A program made the translations under genes and the position numbers. From Trichuris trichiura (lineage: Eukaryota; Nematoda; Enoplea; Trichinellida; Trichuridae), in the NCBI GenBank assembly GCA_037903355.1, contig JBAJFE010000061.1, positions 496,001-560,000 of the forward strand: a stretch of DNA of 64,000 bases, given 5' to 3'. A model generated the notes under the pieces. It was not told the DNA's origin. It did not search any database and worked only from the letters and a program-made list of their open reading frames with translations. Shown here in pieces: positions 24,329-36,985 of this stretch; position 1 is the stretch's first letter; the number at the start of each line of letters is the position of its first letter.

Positions 24329-25179
24329 ATGGCTGCACACGAGTCGGTAGCTTACAAAGACGCATTATCCTTCCTTTGCCGGCAGTCGGTCGCTCACGGA
24401 GCCTACGTCATTTCCTGCGACTACATAGGACACCGGTTGGCCCAAGCAGGTTTCCTCTGGGACGATTGCCCTATTTTGCCCGAAGTGAACAAGACAGCCC
24501 TCTGCATGCGCGCAATGGGTGAACTGTTTGAAAACCGCTACAAGACCAACTTTGACAACATGAGCTATTCCATACAAATGTGCCCCTCAACGGCGTACCC
24601 TAAATTTTTGGCAGTTTGCCAAGAATTGTTTAAAGATGGCGTCCGTTGGGGCCGCCTCGTAGCCCTCTATTCATTCGGCGGCTGTTTAGCCTTAGAATGT
24701 GTTGAAAAAGGCATGCCCGAAATGGTTAGCAGCATAGCCGACTGGGTTGCCATGTTTACCGAGGAACAATTGTCCAATTGGATCAGCGAAAATGGAGGCT
24801 GGGTACGTTGACCTTTCCGCATATAGACCATCTGCCGCCCCAGCGGCGACAGCAGATATTTCTTCATCGAGTCTTACGTTGTTATCTTAAATCATTATTT
24901 GTGTTTTAGGTTCATTGACAAATTGTATTCATTAATACTACCATAGATTGACTTAAATTACGCAACATACGTAGAGGCAAATAGGAGATTTACCACTTTT
25001 TCCTCTTTGTTTCCATTGTAAGCTGTTACCTTTTTCAGGATGGCTTCATTGAGTTTTACGAAAGGAGAAAAAATGGCAACTACAAAGACAACGAAAGCTG
25101 GCTTTCGACGGGTATACTCGTTGTTTGCGGCGTACTTTGTTTAATGACCATTGGCGCCGCTCTTGTTGTAAAAAACTAA
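24329..25179 (+). CDS. Bcl-2 family apoptosis regulator (multi-BH, membrane-anchored)
   Basis: Two exons, 24329-24802 and 25039-25179, join in phase 0 at TGG|GAT to give 204 residues. BH4-like DYIGHRLAQAGF lies at 31-42, BH3-like LCMRAMGELFENR at 58-70, BH1 ELFKDGVRWGRLVALYSFGG at 99-118, and BH2 WISENGGW plus DGFIEFY spans the splice junction. A hydrophobic tail anchor at about 182-201 ends in VVKN. An intron splitting BH2 after the Trp codon is also typical of vertebrate Bcl-2 genes. With BH4 present it looks pro-survival (Bcl-xL/CED-9 side), acting at the mitochondrial outer membrane, but side-taking cannot be proved from sequence. TTTCAG lies 12 bases upstream of ATG, a good trans-splice or 5'UTR acceptor. 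The gene is convergent with ARPC2, 129 bp away. Confidence 0.88.
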
Positions 25180-25308
25180 CTTTCCACTGCTGTTGCATCA
25201 TTCAGGTGACTTCCTATATTTTCGCAGAAGCTGTTGTTTTTTTGTTTATTATTTGCACCGTTAAAAATAAATGCTGCAGACCAGTGCCGGCGGAAGGTAG
25301 ATGTCAAA

Positions 25309-26692
25309 TTAAGCTTGAAAGCTGCGACCGCTGCAAGCGAGATTTCAAATTTTTAAAATAGACAATTCGCGACCTTACCTCATTGTTTTCCGTTCAACCT
25401 TTCCGGCCGGCTTTGCTCTGTTAAGTATTTTTAGGAATTCGTTTGTCTTGCCACGCACGCGAGAATGAATGTAAGCCTAGAAAGCGAATGTTTAAACTTA
25501 AGGTCAACAAGGAAGGTTAGGTAAACCTTTGTGCACTTTATGTGGTAATGCAAATAAGTGCGAAACATGTGAATCAGGTCAATTGTATTGTCCCGCGATT
25601 GCGGATTCGTATGACCAGGAAGAAGTACTGAAATTACTACCATATTCAAAAAGTATATACATACATACAAGTAGCAGTACCAAACGTTATATAGCCGACG
25701 TTGTCTCCAGTACGAGCGTCAGTGCTTTTCAATTCCATTGGCGGTTCACCGTGGCTATAGATAAGCTGCGGAGCGGTCTGACTGCCGCGACGGCCGTGAA
25801 ATTCCTTAATTGGACGAAACGATAAATGCGGTATTAGTCGTTTACACATTTACGCGCAGCCCATTCATAAAAGCCGCAAGCAACCAATTCATCGAAAAGC
25901 ATTAATGCAGAATGACTAAGACGCTTACTTGTAAGAAAACTTTGCCTATTATGACGTCACCGGGGTCTTTGAAAGTCGTACTAAAGATAACGGTTACGCG
26001 ATCCGCTTTTGCTTCAACGTACCTACGGGAGAACTGATTATTTTAAAAGATATGAGATAATTATTTTTGCATACATCGTTTCGTCCTCTCGATAGTGAAT
26101 TACGGCACGTTTGCTGCCCTCGATTCCTTTTTCTTGAAGTACGAAATATTTTTCAAAAACGCTGGCGAAACAGTTTCTTTTAAGTCGAGAAGCCTTTCTG
26201 GCTAAGTCTGAATAGTCGGCAGGCAAAGAGGTCAAATTGTACAGTAAGGAAACATTGTAGCCTTCCTCGGGCACAGCGGCTAAGTAGGAACCGTATTCCC
26301 GTTGGATAAGCTTGAAAGTTGTTGACTCAATCTAAGCGGACAGCGTGCATCAACGCCTACCTCGTCTGCCCCGTGTTCTTGTAAATCTTTGTAAAATTTC
26401 AAAGCAATACTAACCTAAACGAAGCCAGTGAACGCAGGGACATTCGAAGGGAAAAGTCGTACCATAATTTGATTTCTGTCATTGCCCGGATTGGACAAAT
26501 GGTAAGTGACGTTGTCAAAATCGGCCAGCACAATGTCAATTAATTCCGCTTTACTTCTGCGCAAGCGAAATAACTTTTTGCAAGAATATCGAACGATTGT
26601 AAAGGAAGAATAGCTTACCCGCCAACCGCGCTGGAGAACCTTTGCATCAATTTTTCGTAGATCACCTCGTGATGACAGTCGATCAGTATCAT
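25309..26692 (-). CDS. ARPC2: Arp2/3 complex subunit 2 (p34-Arc)
   Basis: A structural core subunit of the Arp2/3 complex, which nucleates branched actin filaments and contacts the mother filament. Nine exons join with matching phase: 26619-26692, 26463-26556, 26361-26414, 26075-26310, 25929-26022, 25681-25804, 25527-25627, 25379-25476 and 25309-25330. The product is 298 residues; the human protein has 300. Family signatures in order: [13 protein letters not shown] start, [119 protein letters not shown], and a final SGRSFQA from a 22 bp last exon. Introns are mostly 45-110 bp. The plus-strand open frames across this gene are shadows. Confidence 0.95.
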
Positions 26693-29600
26693 TGTGCTCT
26701 AATGGAAATTTCCGTCTACGGCAACAGTAAGAGAACTTTCAACGGCGGAGGGGAAAAGTTTTTGCAGGGAACAGTTGACCGACACAGTAACCAAAATGAT
26801 TCTCAAGTTGATTTTGTTCCTCGTCCTTTTTTTACGAACAATTTGCTTCCGCGCAAGAAAGTCAGCCTAGTCACAAAGCATGCACAATTTTTTGGTAAAG
26901 CCTTTATTGAGATAAATATTTGCTTCAGAAAAAGCGCTGCCAGTTTGCGCTGCCATAGTGAAGCGCCTTTCCTAAACCGCTAGAAAAAATACGCAACCTA
27001 TTGTTTGGGTGCAAATTAATATGGCTTCCAAAAGTTGTTTGCACTAAAGTTGCGTAACTAAATTGGCAACCGAAAGCGCAGCGGCCAAACAAGCCTAAAC
27101 AAAAGTTTCTACTAACTTTATTCGTTAAGGAATAGTTTTGCTGTCTGCATTGCGGCACCAGCTCGCGAGTTAAATAAGTAACAAAACAGCAGCGCGCAAG
27201 TTTGACAGACGTTAGTGATTTAATGATTTAAGCGAAGTATTAGCATAAGTACCTGAAGAATATATTCTCAAGGGTATATCGTTTTGTTCCTAAGACACAG
27301 ATCCTATAGCATGACGAGAGACCAACCTAGTTCGACAAACCTACGCGTAGTAGCTTTACGGAATATGGGCTGAAAAATTTCTTACTGTAATTCATTTCGG
27401 TCCGGTAATTTTATTCTCCTTGCGGGTTTGAAATTGGAAGACCTTAAAAGCTTCTGGACTACTAATGAGTCTTGTAGAAGTTCCCACGAACTTACAAACC
27501 GAAACTGTAATAATTAACCGGATGAAAACAATCGTAACAATGAATCTGTCGGTTGTGAATAGAAAGAGTCAAGTTCACGGATTGTGCAAGCTGAATAACA
27601 ATAATGCATACATTTCTGTAACGAGTTTAAGTCGATGAAGATTACTCGCAGTCGATGTTCAATTTATCTCACAAAATATTCGTTCATGGGCCGTGTCTTA
27701 ACGATGCGGAGGAATTGCTCTGCCAGTTGCCCAAAACTAGCCATGTGTACGTGCACGCTCGTTTCAGCGCATTCAAGAAAAGGCAAATGAAAACGCGTTT
27801 GTAATAACTATAGTTTTCAATTTTACGTAACTGTAGAGCATTGGTTCATTTGTTACAGCACTGCTGGAATTTTTTTAAGAGAAAAAATCAATATTTTCAT
27901 AACGGGAATTCACTTTATCCAATGCGCGTGTACTCATTTTGTCTTGTAGAGTAAATTTTTAAGAAATGAAATATTTTAGCTTATCATTCATACTGTAGTT
28001 CTGCAAAGAAAGTCAGGGGAAAAGGCAGGTTGCACCTGACGTTGCGACCTAACTACTCAATGGAGATGCTTTGACATCTCTTTGCGCAAATCAGTGCTAA
28101 GCCGTATTACTAAGCGTATTAGTTAACTGGTTGGAGCTCGTTCTACAGTATGACTTCTAGGCAGTTAACAGTAACGATCCAAGTTTTGCATTAGGTAAAT
28201 GTTTAAGCCATTAAAAATCACTTAAACTATTGCATAGCAATATTAAAGCTTAATAAAATTACGTTAGTTTGCATTTTTAGTTGTAATTTCGAAAAGCCGC
28301 CGAATGAACCTGCATTTCAGATGTCCAAGGAGGCCTGTGTTTGTTAGCATTGAAAACGGAGCGAGGTAGGCTTCAAAAACTTCTCGGATTTTTCAAAAAT
28401 AAACCGTTTCGACCCTTCCGCGTGTGCACTTGAAAGTTCAGTACACGAATGAAAATGTCCTTAAAACCTGATAAATGCACTATTAATAAACTTGTCATTT
28501 AATGCATTGCATTATCTGACGCCATGAAGTTCGTGTGAGCTAACCAAACTGAGTAATTCCTATTGTTTGTGTGTTTATCATCTCCATTTGCGTAAGGAGA
28601 AAATTTTTTTCCCCCATTCATAATTGCTCAGCCAAAGTCAGTCAATTATTCAGGGATGACGGATCTTTTAAGCTTTGAAAAAAGGAGACTGAACCGTTTA
28701 CTCGATCACTGTAAGCCCTGGCGATACAGGTAATCGATACTGCCCCGTATTAATATGTCAGGTAGATCAATCAACGCAGCGAAGAAGAAAAATATGGGTT
28801 CCTGGACAACTTCGTTGACTAGAAGTGCGCTATAAGTTAAATCTGTTTTTAGTAGTATGCATAAAGGCTACAGATGGAAAAAGCATAATATTTCGCATTA
28901 TTTTTGGATTATTAACAACAAGTCCGTAATCATAAAAATACAAAGTTTAGTAAGTAAAGTACAGGGCTTAGAGAGCGATGTAAGCAGAAGTCTTTCGCAC
29001 CCGCGCAGAAGATTACGCTGCGTTGTACACAGTTTGCGGATAACGAGGGCTGATAGTACTACCAAATTTGAAAACGAAATTCAGCGCCATTTTACAGTAT
29101 GTTCTTATTAATCCGCAGGTATTTTTCTTTTTTTGGTTTCCCCTTTGAGTCAGGTATTGTTTCACGATATAACTGCTTACAGCAATTGCTGAAAAGCGGA
29201 CCCGAATCTGAGGATAAATAGCAACGGGCTAATGAAGGACACCTTCGGAAACATAGAAATCTACGTTGTGCTAACATCTATTGAAAGTGGACCATTTTAG
29301 GCCATGTTTGCCGTGTTATCAACTACGCGCCATGCAATGCGTACTAAATTAATCCAACGCACTTTGTCGCAATCTTGGAGCTTAGACTCCATTTTTTACT
29401 GACTGATAGCCTCAAAATTGATTCATTCAACGCCATTCATGATTCTGCGAAAAATTGACTACCAACAATAGCGACATTACTAACTTTTCTTCGTTGAATA
29501 CCTGAAGCGGTGCACGGTTGGACAAAGTCGGAAGTCCTTTTTAATGGGACAAGTTAAGGGCTGATTTAAGAAATACGTTCAACAATAACTGTTATTGGAG

Positions 29601-29693
29601 CAGCAGTGATCGATGTGCTGAAGAAGTGGATTAATTAGAGCAACGACAGAGAGCGGGAGAGACATTCAGTAATTAGATCTCATATCAGCGGAA
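26693..29693. other. 3 kb between ARPC2 and the receptor gene, nothing assigned
   Basis: AT-rich, with no defended exon. It contains a decayed Tigger end at 29034-29056 and TACAGTA/TACTGTA words. The upstream regulatory regions of the flanking genes must lie here, but no specific element could be named. Confidence 0.4.
29034..29056. repeat. Decayed Tigger-type terminal repeat
   Basis: The stretch ends in GCGGATAACGAGGGCTGATAG, close to the right end of the Tigger copies further left. The partner end was not found, so this is a solo fragment. Confidence 0.45.
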
Positions 29694-30727
29694 ATGGTTT
29701 ATGCCTTTGTCTTAAAAGTTTTTTTGGCATTCTTCGGAGGAATAGCGCTGGTTAGCAATGCCGCACTGTTGATACACACTTTGCTGCTGAAGGAAAAGCA
29801 TATGTTCGAGAAGTTAGTTCTGAGTAAGCTTCTGTTGGTCTTCTGTAACTTTCAAACGTCAGCGTTCATTTTCAACTGTTTTACAAACTAATAACATTGC
29901 AGGTGAACAATGTAAATACATTCCCGCCCATAAATTCGCCGCATGTAATAATTACTAATTCTTTAAATATTTACGTTATTTTAGTACATGTTACTGGGTC
30001 GGCTATCACTGGCTTGGGATATCTGACTTCTTATACCATTAAACTATCCACTTCATGCCACCTGCATTATTCGACTCCGGCAAAGTGCATAGTTCGTAGT
30101 CCTCAAATATTTTGTTTCATAATTGGAATTCCTATGGATAGTATGGGAGTACTCATTTTAACTTTTGATCGACTTATGGCAACATTGAATCGAAGCTCTT
30201 GGAAATTCACTAACTATCATTTAGTCATTTGCATATCGACAATAGGAAGCATTGTTGTCTGTTTAGCAATTGGCCAGCTTTTGCTATGTCTCTACTCGAA
30301 AAGTACGGTTATTTCATCCTGTTGCTACATGGAAGCCACTTCTCCAAAGTATTATTATGAGCTGTACTATGTCTTGGTTTTATTCGCCGGATATGCGAAT
30401 ATTGCCGTGTTTACCGTCGCGGCAATACGATATTGGCGCAAGAGGTTTCACCAACTAAACAATGAATACTTTGAGCGAAGTTCAGGCAAATACGAAGCTG
30501 TCTGTATGAAGCACACGGCCATTATTTGCTTGTTCGGTTTCATGTTGCAGACAATACCGAGTACCATATCTACCTATGCCTATCACAACGATATTGATTC
30601 AGTGATTGTCCCTAACATGTCGGCAGTTTGCATTGCATGCTACTGTGCATATCCAATTTACCGTTTTTGGACAAATCCTTTCTGCAGTCGAGACACTAAC
30701 AGCTCCGTGACGTTTTTGAATACTTGA
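29694..30727 (+). CDS. Seven-transmembrane (serpentine) receptor, nematode chemoreceptor-like, rhodopsin-type
   Basis: Two exons, 29694-29823 (donor GTAAGC) and 29985-30727 (acceptor TTATTTTAG), join in phase 1 to give 290 residues. Seven hydrophobic segments can be drawn. TM1 is FLAFFGGIALVSNAALL, with the usual Asn. TM2 crosses the splice site. TM3 ends in TFDRLMA, a DRL variant of the rhodopsin-family DRY motif. TM4 is VICISTIGSIVVCLAI, TM5 follows ELYYVLVLFAGYANIAV, TM6 is IICLFGFMLQTIPS, and TM7 contains ACYCAYPIYRFW, where NPxxY is replaced. A Cys before TM3 and Cys residues in the second loop could pair. Nematode srsx-type receptors have this size and layout. The ligand is unknown. Reading straight through the intron meets a stop, so splicing is required. 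Confidence 0.75.
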
Positions 30728-32559
30728 AAAGCAGGCTTGGGCTTGGAAATACGATTTTTACAAAAGTGGCTGTCTGCTGGATAGATAATGGCTGACATAT
30801 TGTTGCGGTGCTATTTTCTACTGTTTCTACTAGCCCTTATGGTGCTGAAGTTCATTTGGCGCAGCCATATTCTTGATTTTTTCATTCAAACCGGGAAACG
30901 GTAGATGGTTTTTAAAAGACCGTTCTGCCAACAACGAGATGAGCTCAAGAATGCTCTTACCGTTGCTTGTAAAAATCTTCTGTTAGCATCTCGCAGCCGT
31001 GATTAACTTGTTTAAGGGAAACGGTTTGACAAATTAAAATTTCAACTTACTGACAGCGGACAAAAAGCTTTCAGCGAAAACGATTGTTAACTTCTAAATG
31101 CGCCACGCGTGCTATCCTTTATAGAAATTTTAATCAGCGTCTATTAGCAAAATTATGCCAATCTTGAGGAAAATAAAAAATTGTCTCCATAGTAACGCTG
31201 ACCCGCTAAATGAAAATAAATTAAAGTCAAGACGATCGGGTGGATCCAAAAGGTTGTCGTTTTTCCTATCAGAAAACTGCATACGCGTTCGGTAACTACC
31301 TTCTATGCTGTTTGTCAAGAATTGTACGTAATTATAGGCTGACTTTATATTTTCAAATTATTCTTTAAAGCTTTGAAAAAACTTTCGCGCTAACTTAATG
31401 GGCATTTTAAGAATCAAAAATTGCATTTTGTAGGCCACCTGAATTTACACAAAGCTTTTGCCTTTTCTGTTTACCATTCGTGTTACCGCGAACTGCACGC
31501 TGAGTAAAGCAGATCGATTTTTTGATTCTTATTCGCTGTCCACTCACCAGTCATACTACAGACCTACTGGACGCCCGTTTATGCCTCTACACGAGCTTAA
31601 GCAAAAATAAGCCTTTTGTATAAACGTAGGAGAGAATGGTTAGCGTATTTGAGAAAAACGAACTTGCATTATTAGACTACAGTATGACAACCTGATTCTA
31701 TTTTTCCTTGCCAATAATGGCTGAAACGCAATTATTTATGACAAAAGAGGCAATCGTTTGTTAAGGTTGAGTTAAGTAGGCAGGACTGAGGTAGGTTCGA
31801 GTAGAATAATTGAGGAAGTTGGCACAAGGAAACGGATTGTCCAACCTAATTGCTGATAAGCTGCAGTGTGCCTAAATATGAGCGCAAAAAATGCACCTTC
31901 ACCAATTCACAATGAAACAGTTTGACATCACATCTAGTCCGTTACTGGACAGTGTCACACGACTGATTTAGTCATCAATATCTTATCATCTTTGAGTTGG
32001 TTAGCTTTTTACATTCACCCTCGATTGCGAAACGTTGCGTTTGAGTTTTGATGTAAGCTTCTAAGAGAAGGCTGAGCCTTCTCAAAACGTGCTCAAAACT
32101 CCGTCAAGATAGTCATGGAGGAACTAGCGCTTTTAAAATTGTCAAACTGATGGCAAACCTTCCATTTGACCACGTCAAAACGGCGCGTCAAACTGGCGGT
32201 TTCGAGTCGGCCTTAAATAAATCTCAACATTTTTTTCCCTTCTTATAAATTAGCTAATATTATTAACATTATGGAACAGGTGTTCTTGTGGGCGTATAGT
32301 CGCGTTAGCCGATAGAAAACTAAAGGAAAGATTTTAATAGAAGATTGAAAGAAAACTAAAATCTGAAATATCTAGATCGGTTAAATGAGGTAATCAGTCA
32401 ACAAGTAATCATAACCGGAGGAGCTGTCTGTCATAATTCATGACAAGCTGGCGTCCTTTTACTTCCGGGAATAGCGTGATTGACGGGCGTTATTACAAAC
32501 ATTATATTTCCTAATTTATTTTGCTTCCGTTGAAAAAATTAAATTACAGTTTCACACGG
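30728..32559. other. Gene-poor stretch
   Basis: No exon is supported. Near 31590 a short stretch (GCTTAAGCAAAAATAAGCC) resembles the centre of the TTAGGC repeat family. The rest looks like ordinary AT-rich intergenic DNA. Confidence 0.35.
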
Positions 32560-34273
32560 AATGAAAATTTTTTGCGGCTTTGCAACCCATTCGTTAAATT
32601 AACGTTTATTTCTAAACGCTAAATTACGGAGCTTTCGGGCCTCTCCGTAGCCTGTCATCAGTGCATTTTGTGCCGCCCGTCGGGTCGGTCATTATGTTAG
32701 CAAGCCGCTCCGTCCGACCGACCGTGGCGGGAGCCTCAGCCGCCAGGTCGATCCTTGACCCGTCGGGCCTTGGTCCCACCTAGTCAGTCAGACTTTGCGG
32801 CGAGCACCCAACCGATCTTCCACGACCGTTGCTCACCTATAACAATGAGCAACAACGAGCTAACAAACGAAATATACCCGTTTGTTTTAAACAGACGGGT
32901 TTTATCATCTTTTCCATTCCTCTGCTCTGCGCGTTCTCAGGGACTGAAGGTTATTCAACCAACGCCTAATCCGCTTACTGGAAAGCAGGTCACGGCACCG
33001 GCGCTAACCCTGACCCTGGCTGCTTTTGTGCTAAGCTGTCGATATCAGGTTCTCTTGCTGATCCAAAGATCGTGCTCTCTCGTCGCTGTCAAGTCCAAGA
33101 CCCCATCTCGCTCTTTGCATCGCGCTCTCATGGACAAATTTAACAGTGTGCTCTCTGCCACAAAACGTACGCAACTTTTTGACGCTAGGATTTTCGGAGC
33201 AGACTAACTCTTCAATGGTTTGACGCAATATTCCGGCATGTTTACTGCAGATCAGTTTACGGTTTAGCTTTATTCGTTCTGTAGGTTACGGGGTGCCGAG
33301 GTTTCGATGCCTTGACTAGACCTGTTTCGGTGTGTATAGCCTACCTATAGGCTGTATAAAGAATAGGTTCAAGTCAAGGAGGCGTCCTGGCAAGTCCGTC
33401 CAGTAAGTTCAATGTTTTACCTTGTTAAGGCAAAGAGTGCTAACAATTTTCGTTCTTTCAGTAGCCAACACGATCCATTTGGTCGCGACGGCTCTCCGGA
33501 GTCAGTGGAATTGCATGAGTGCCTTCGTTGGCACAATTGCAAGTTGCCTACTGACGACGGAGAGTAGGCCTTTATACGTGACGGTTCCCAAGTTTCTTGG
33601 AAAACCTGATGAGGCTGAAGAAGAAGACGTTGTAGAAACGACTTCTTCTTCAAACGTCGCCCAAATGAGATCTGCCATTAGCTATCTAATGGCAGAAACA
33701 TCTAAGTGGCGGGAGGAACCGCGAACACCTGTGCGGTTTCAAATGCTTTCTTGCGATCGGGAAAGGCTCAGACAAGCCGCTATCGGCTGCAACGTTTTCC
33801 GGCCTTTCGTTAAGTGACGAGCTCAGAAGTAAACGCGCTCGTTAGGAAGGAAGAAAGATAAAAGAAAAATTCAAATGTGTTTATGGGCGCGAAAGAACAA
33901 AGAAGACAACGAGAGGCACGGAAGAAAGAAAGACACGGAAAAGAAGACAGTTTAAAACCGTTTATATCGTTTGTTGGCTCGTTGTCGCTCATTGTTAGTG
34001 TCGCCGTCGTCGTGGAAGGTCGGTTGGGTGCTCGCCGGAAACTCTGACTGACCCGGTGGGACCAACGCCCAACGGGTCAAGATAGACCTGACGGCCGAGG
34101 TCTCCGCCAAGGTCGGTCGGATGGAGCGGCTTGCTAACATAAGACCAACCAACGGCCGGCGCACATAATGCTGATGATGGGCCTCGATGAGGCCCGAAAG
34201 TTCCGTGATTTGGCGTTCAGAAATAAAAGTTAATTTAACGAACAGGTTGCAAAACCGCAAAAAATTTTCATTC
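32560..34273. mobile_element. 1.7 kb element with ~350 bp GC-rich inverted terminal repeats
   Basis: The left arm, about 32560-32920, and the right arm, about 33905-34273, are diverged reverse complements. Shared blocks are GAATGAAAATTTTTTGCGG, CGTTAAATTAAC, TTTCGGGCCTC, ATGTTAGCAAGCCGCTCC, GACCCGT.GGGC and GCGAGCACCCAACCGA. The arms are far richer in GC than the neighbourhood. The 1 kb core contains a 131-codon plus-strand frame (33422-33817) with an acidic Glu-rich run, but no transposase or other known domain. It is probably a non-autonomous foldback or long-TIR DNA transposon. I could not find a convincing target duplication, so the exact ends are soft. Confidence 0.65.
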
Positions 34274-35199
34274 TGAATGACTCACGCGTTAGCAAGGAAG
34301 AAAGAAAAATGAGAAATACAATTTTTCGTTGAAATAAGGCGCTGAAAATGATGCGTTGAACAACCAAAGCAAAAAACCCTGTGTTGTTGGATAAATGTTG
34401 GCGAAGCTCTTTGATAGGAACTTCAACAGCAAGCAGACTAAGCAAATTGAAGGAACGCGGCAGTTTCTGGGCAAAAGGACAGCTTTGCTAGATGACTCAA
34501 CTTTACTTCGTCCTTTTAAACTTCGACATCGTTCTCTGCACGGGAAATTATTTCATTATCCCATAAGTTTTATAAATTTTTTAGCTTTTTTTAAAAGCCT
34601 CAGAGAACACAGCAGGGTCACATACACTAAGTGCATAATTGATTTGCAGGTTGTAAGCAGTTTACTGTTGCGCGCGACTGCGCTGAGGGCTGATTATTAA
34701 TTACAAACATGCAAACAGACTCGCAATTTTAGCTTGAAAAGATCAAAAAAATTAAATACAGTTTAACTTTACAGATTTACTTCTTGGCCTTTATTGATTA
34801 ATAATAACAACTGTACTCTCTCTTCATTTTCAGTTTAAGCTTGTTTCGAAGGTAGTAGACTTTTCAGCAAGCGGTCACGGCACAGCGAATTGTACAGGCA
34901 GACGACAGCGCCTAGTTCGCCTGCGTCCATCTGTTCTAATTGAGTTTTAATCCATTATGGGGATCGCAAAACAGGTCTACAAATAGATTATTAACAACAA
35001 GTTACCTATCATTTAAAATTGGATAACTCTGTTTTCACTGCTGTACTGCATTACGCAATTTACGCTTCCATTGATTATCCTTTGCAGATGTTTTTCCCAG
35101 CTAACAACTAAACGTACGACTTCAACTCGAAAAGCAAATATAAATCGTTAGATTATTGGATCCTCTTCGTTGAGAGCAAAGTGAAAACATGGGGAAACT

Positions 35200-35335
35200 T
35201 TGCCATACGCCCACGCTTTCCAGTGGGCGAAATCGCGTAAGAGCGAAAACAGAATCGCGTTATGTGAGAAAGTGCTACGATTTCAAAATCGCGTACGAGC
35301 GAAAACGCGTTATATGAACACGCGTTATACGAGAA
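35200..35335. repeat. Short tandem sub-repeats resembling pogo/Tigger ends
   Basis: The words ATCGCGTA(A/C)GAGCGAAAAC and CGCGTTAT(A/G)(T/C)GA recur two to three times within 135 bp. Sequences of this type form the terminal parts of some pogo-family elements. No complete element is present. Confidence 0.4.
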
Positions 35336-35339
35336 CTAC

Positions 35340-36470
35340 CTGTACATGGTTTAGCTTGCATATAAAGAAACTATTTGTAACATATACCATCTATACGGTC
35401 TACGCGTGGTGCCTTTATTGCATTTACTTGCATACACAAAAACATTTAGTGTATATATGGCATACACATTGCATGCATTGCTTCCAGATAGGATATTTGC
35501 GATGTGAAGGGCCTACAGCCACATATGCAATATCTATGGCGTACATACTTGCCTACAGGATACATTTATGCCATATTAAGTAAGCCCGCGCTACACAGCG
35601 CTTTTAAATAGGGCGCTTGTGATATCACAGATAGCGAGGCACATATGCAGTGCTTGTGGTGCGTATTGTTGCATGGAGCGAATATTTAGGACGCCTATAG
35701 CAAACATGTGGTGTACATTGCTCCTCAAGAAGGTAATGTTTAACATCCAATGTCTCTGTGGCACACAGGCAGCATACCATATATGCCCTTAATACATAAG
35801 ACAGGCAAGTATACGTCATAGGTACCGCGTATGCAACTGGAGGTCCTGTATGTCACAAGTATTTTACATACAAGCAAAGCATACAGTATAAATGTTCTCT
35901 CTAAGCAAGTATATAAAAGATAGATACCACATTTATGCTGTAGGGAGGATAGATGGATTAAATACCTTCTTTACGTGTAGCCTAAATTAAGTACATGCAA
36001 TAGGTTCAATGAATAACCCAAGCATGAAGTCACGTACATCACAGATACTATAGAGACCCTCTATGTCGTTGCTGTCATAGTTATAAACAACGAGTACTGC
36101 GTAGAAGAAATGTATGACGCAAATATTCCGCGTATGCGAGTATTTACACCATAAACACTACAAGTGACCCGTATAAATAGTGGGTATAGCAAGTATTCTG
36201 CTTATAGGCAATTTAACCACGTCGGTGTTGTAAATGCTATGAATACTTCATGTTTATACGATATGCAGCTTCTTTATTACGCGTATGTTGTAGAAACTTT
36301 GGAAAATCTTACGTGAAAGCAGCATGCACCACACGAACGGCTGTATAAGACATACATATGTGCTGGCTGTGCACTTATTACACTTACTTCCTACGTACCA
36401 CGTGCACGATTTGCATAAGGCAAACGGTATAAGTGAGTGCACATAAGCCAACAGGATCAAGTACTTCTAT
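35340..36470. repeat. Decayed tandem (satellite-like) array
   Basis: Variants of TGTGGYGTACATTGCTTGC and ACATATGCA recur at spacings of roughly 45 bp or multiples. They are heavily mutated, and the stretch is unusually rich in TRCATA/TATGYA. The period is estimated by eye and is uncertain. Confidence 0.35.
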
Positions 36471-36534
36471 TCTAAGTTGTCTTGAACTCGGTCAGGTTAA
36501 CTCGGTGAAGTCAAGTTGAAATGCTGCGGCACTG

Positions 36535-36650
36535 TATTAGCACTTAGACTTAGGCAAGGGCAGAAAAGGATAGCCAGCATGCTTTTCAGAAAGGATCCTG
36601 CATTCATTATTTCAATACTGTAGGATGGGCTTCGCACAGCCAACATTTCA
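36535..36650. repeat. TTAGGC-family repeat, right half
   Basis: CTTAGACTTAGGCAAGGGCAG, GATAGCCAGCATGC, TTCAGAAAGGATCCTGCATT and ATACTGTAGG follow one another in the family order. Confidence 0.6.
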
Positions 36651-36942
36651 AACTTCTCCGTCTGTCACTCACCATCAGTAATTCTTACGCTTCTCCTCTT
36701 CGCCGTACGGCAATTTAAAAATCGTTAGGAACGAGAACACGTTGGCATCTCTTCCCTACAGTGAAAATTTTCCTAACTTCAAGAAGCAACAACAGGGCTA
36801 CGTTTCACTTTCCCATCCTTTTCCGAACGGTCGACAGTGATGAGGATGCCGCGCTGGCTTTGATCTAAAAAAGTTAACAACGCACTTTTAGGCATCATCG
36901 ATTTTGTAGTTCTGCCTTCAAGACAAGCGACAGGAAAAGGTG

Positions 36943-36985
36943 ATAATGATAGTAGTAACAATAATAATAGTAATAATAATAAAAA
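36943..36985. repeat. AAT-type trinucleotide microsatellite
   Basis: An imperfect run of AAT/AGT/AAC units (GTAACAATAATAATAGTAAT and similar). Confidence 0.8.

Noticed and set aside
32755..33207. 150-codon plus-strand frame as a protein-coding gene
   Set aside because: It starts inside the inverted-repeat arm, and a mirrored frame exists in the other arm on the opposite strand; likely repeat-derived.
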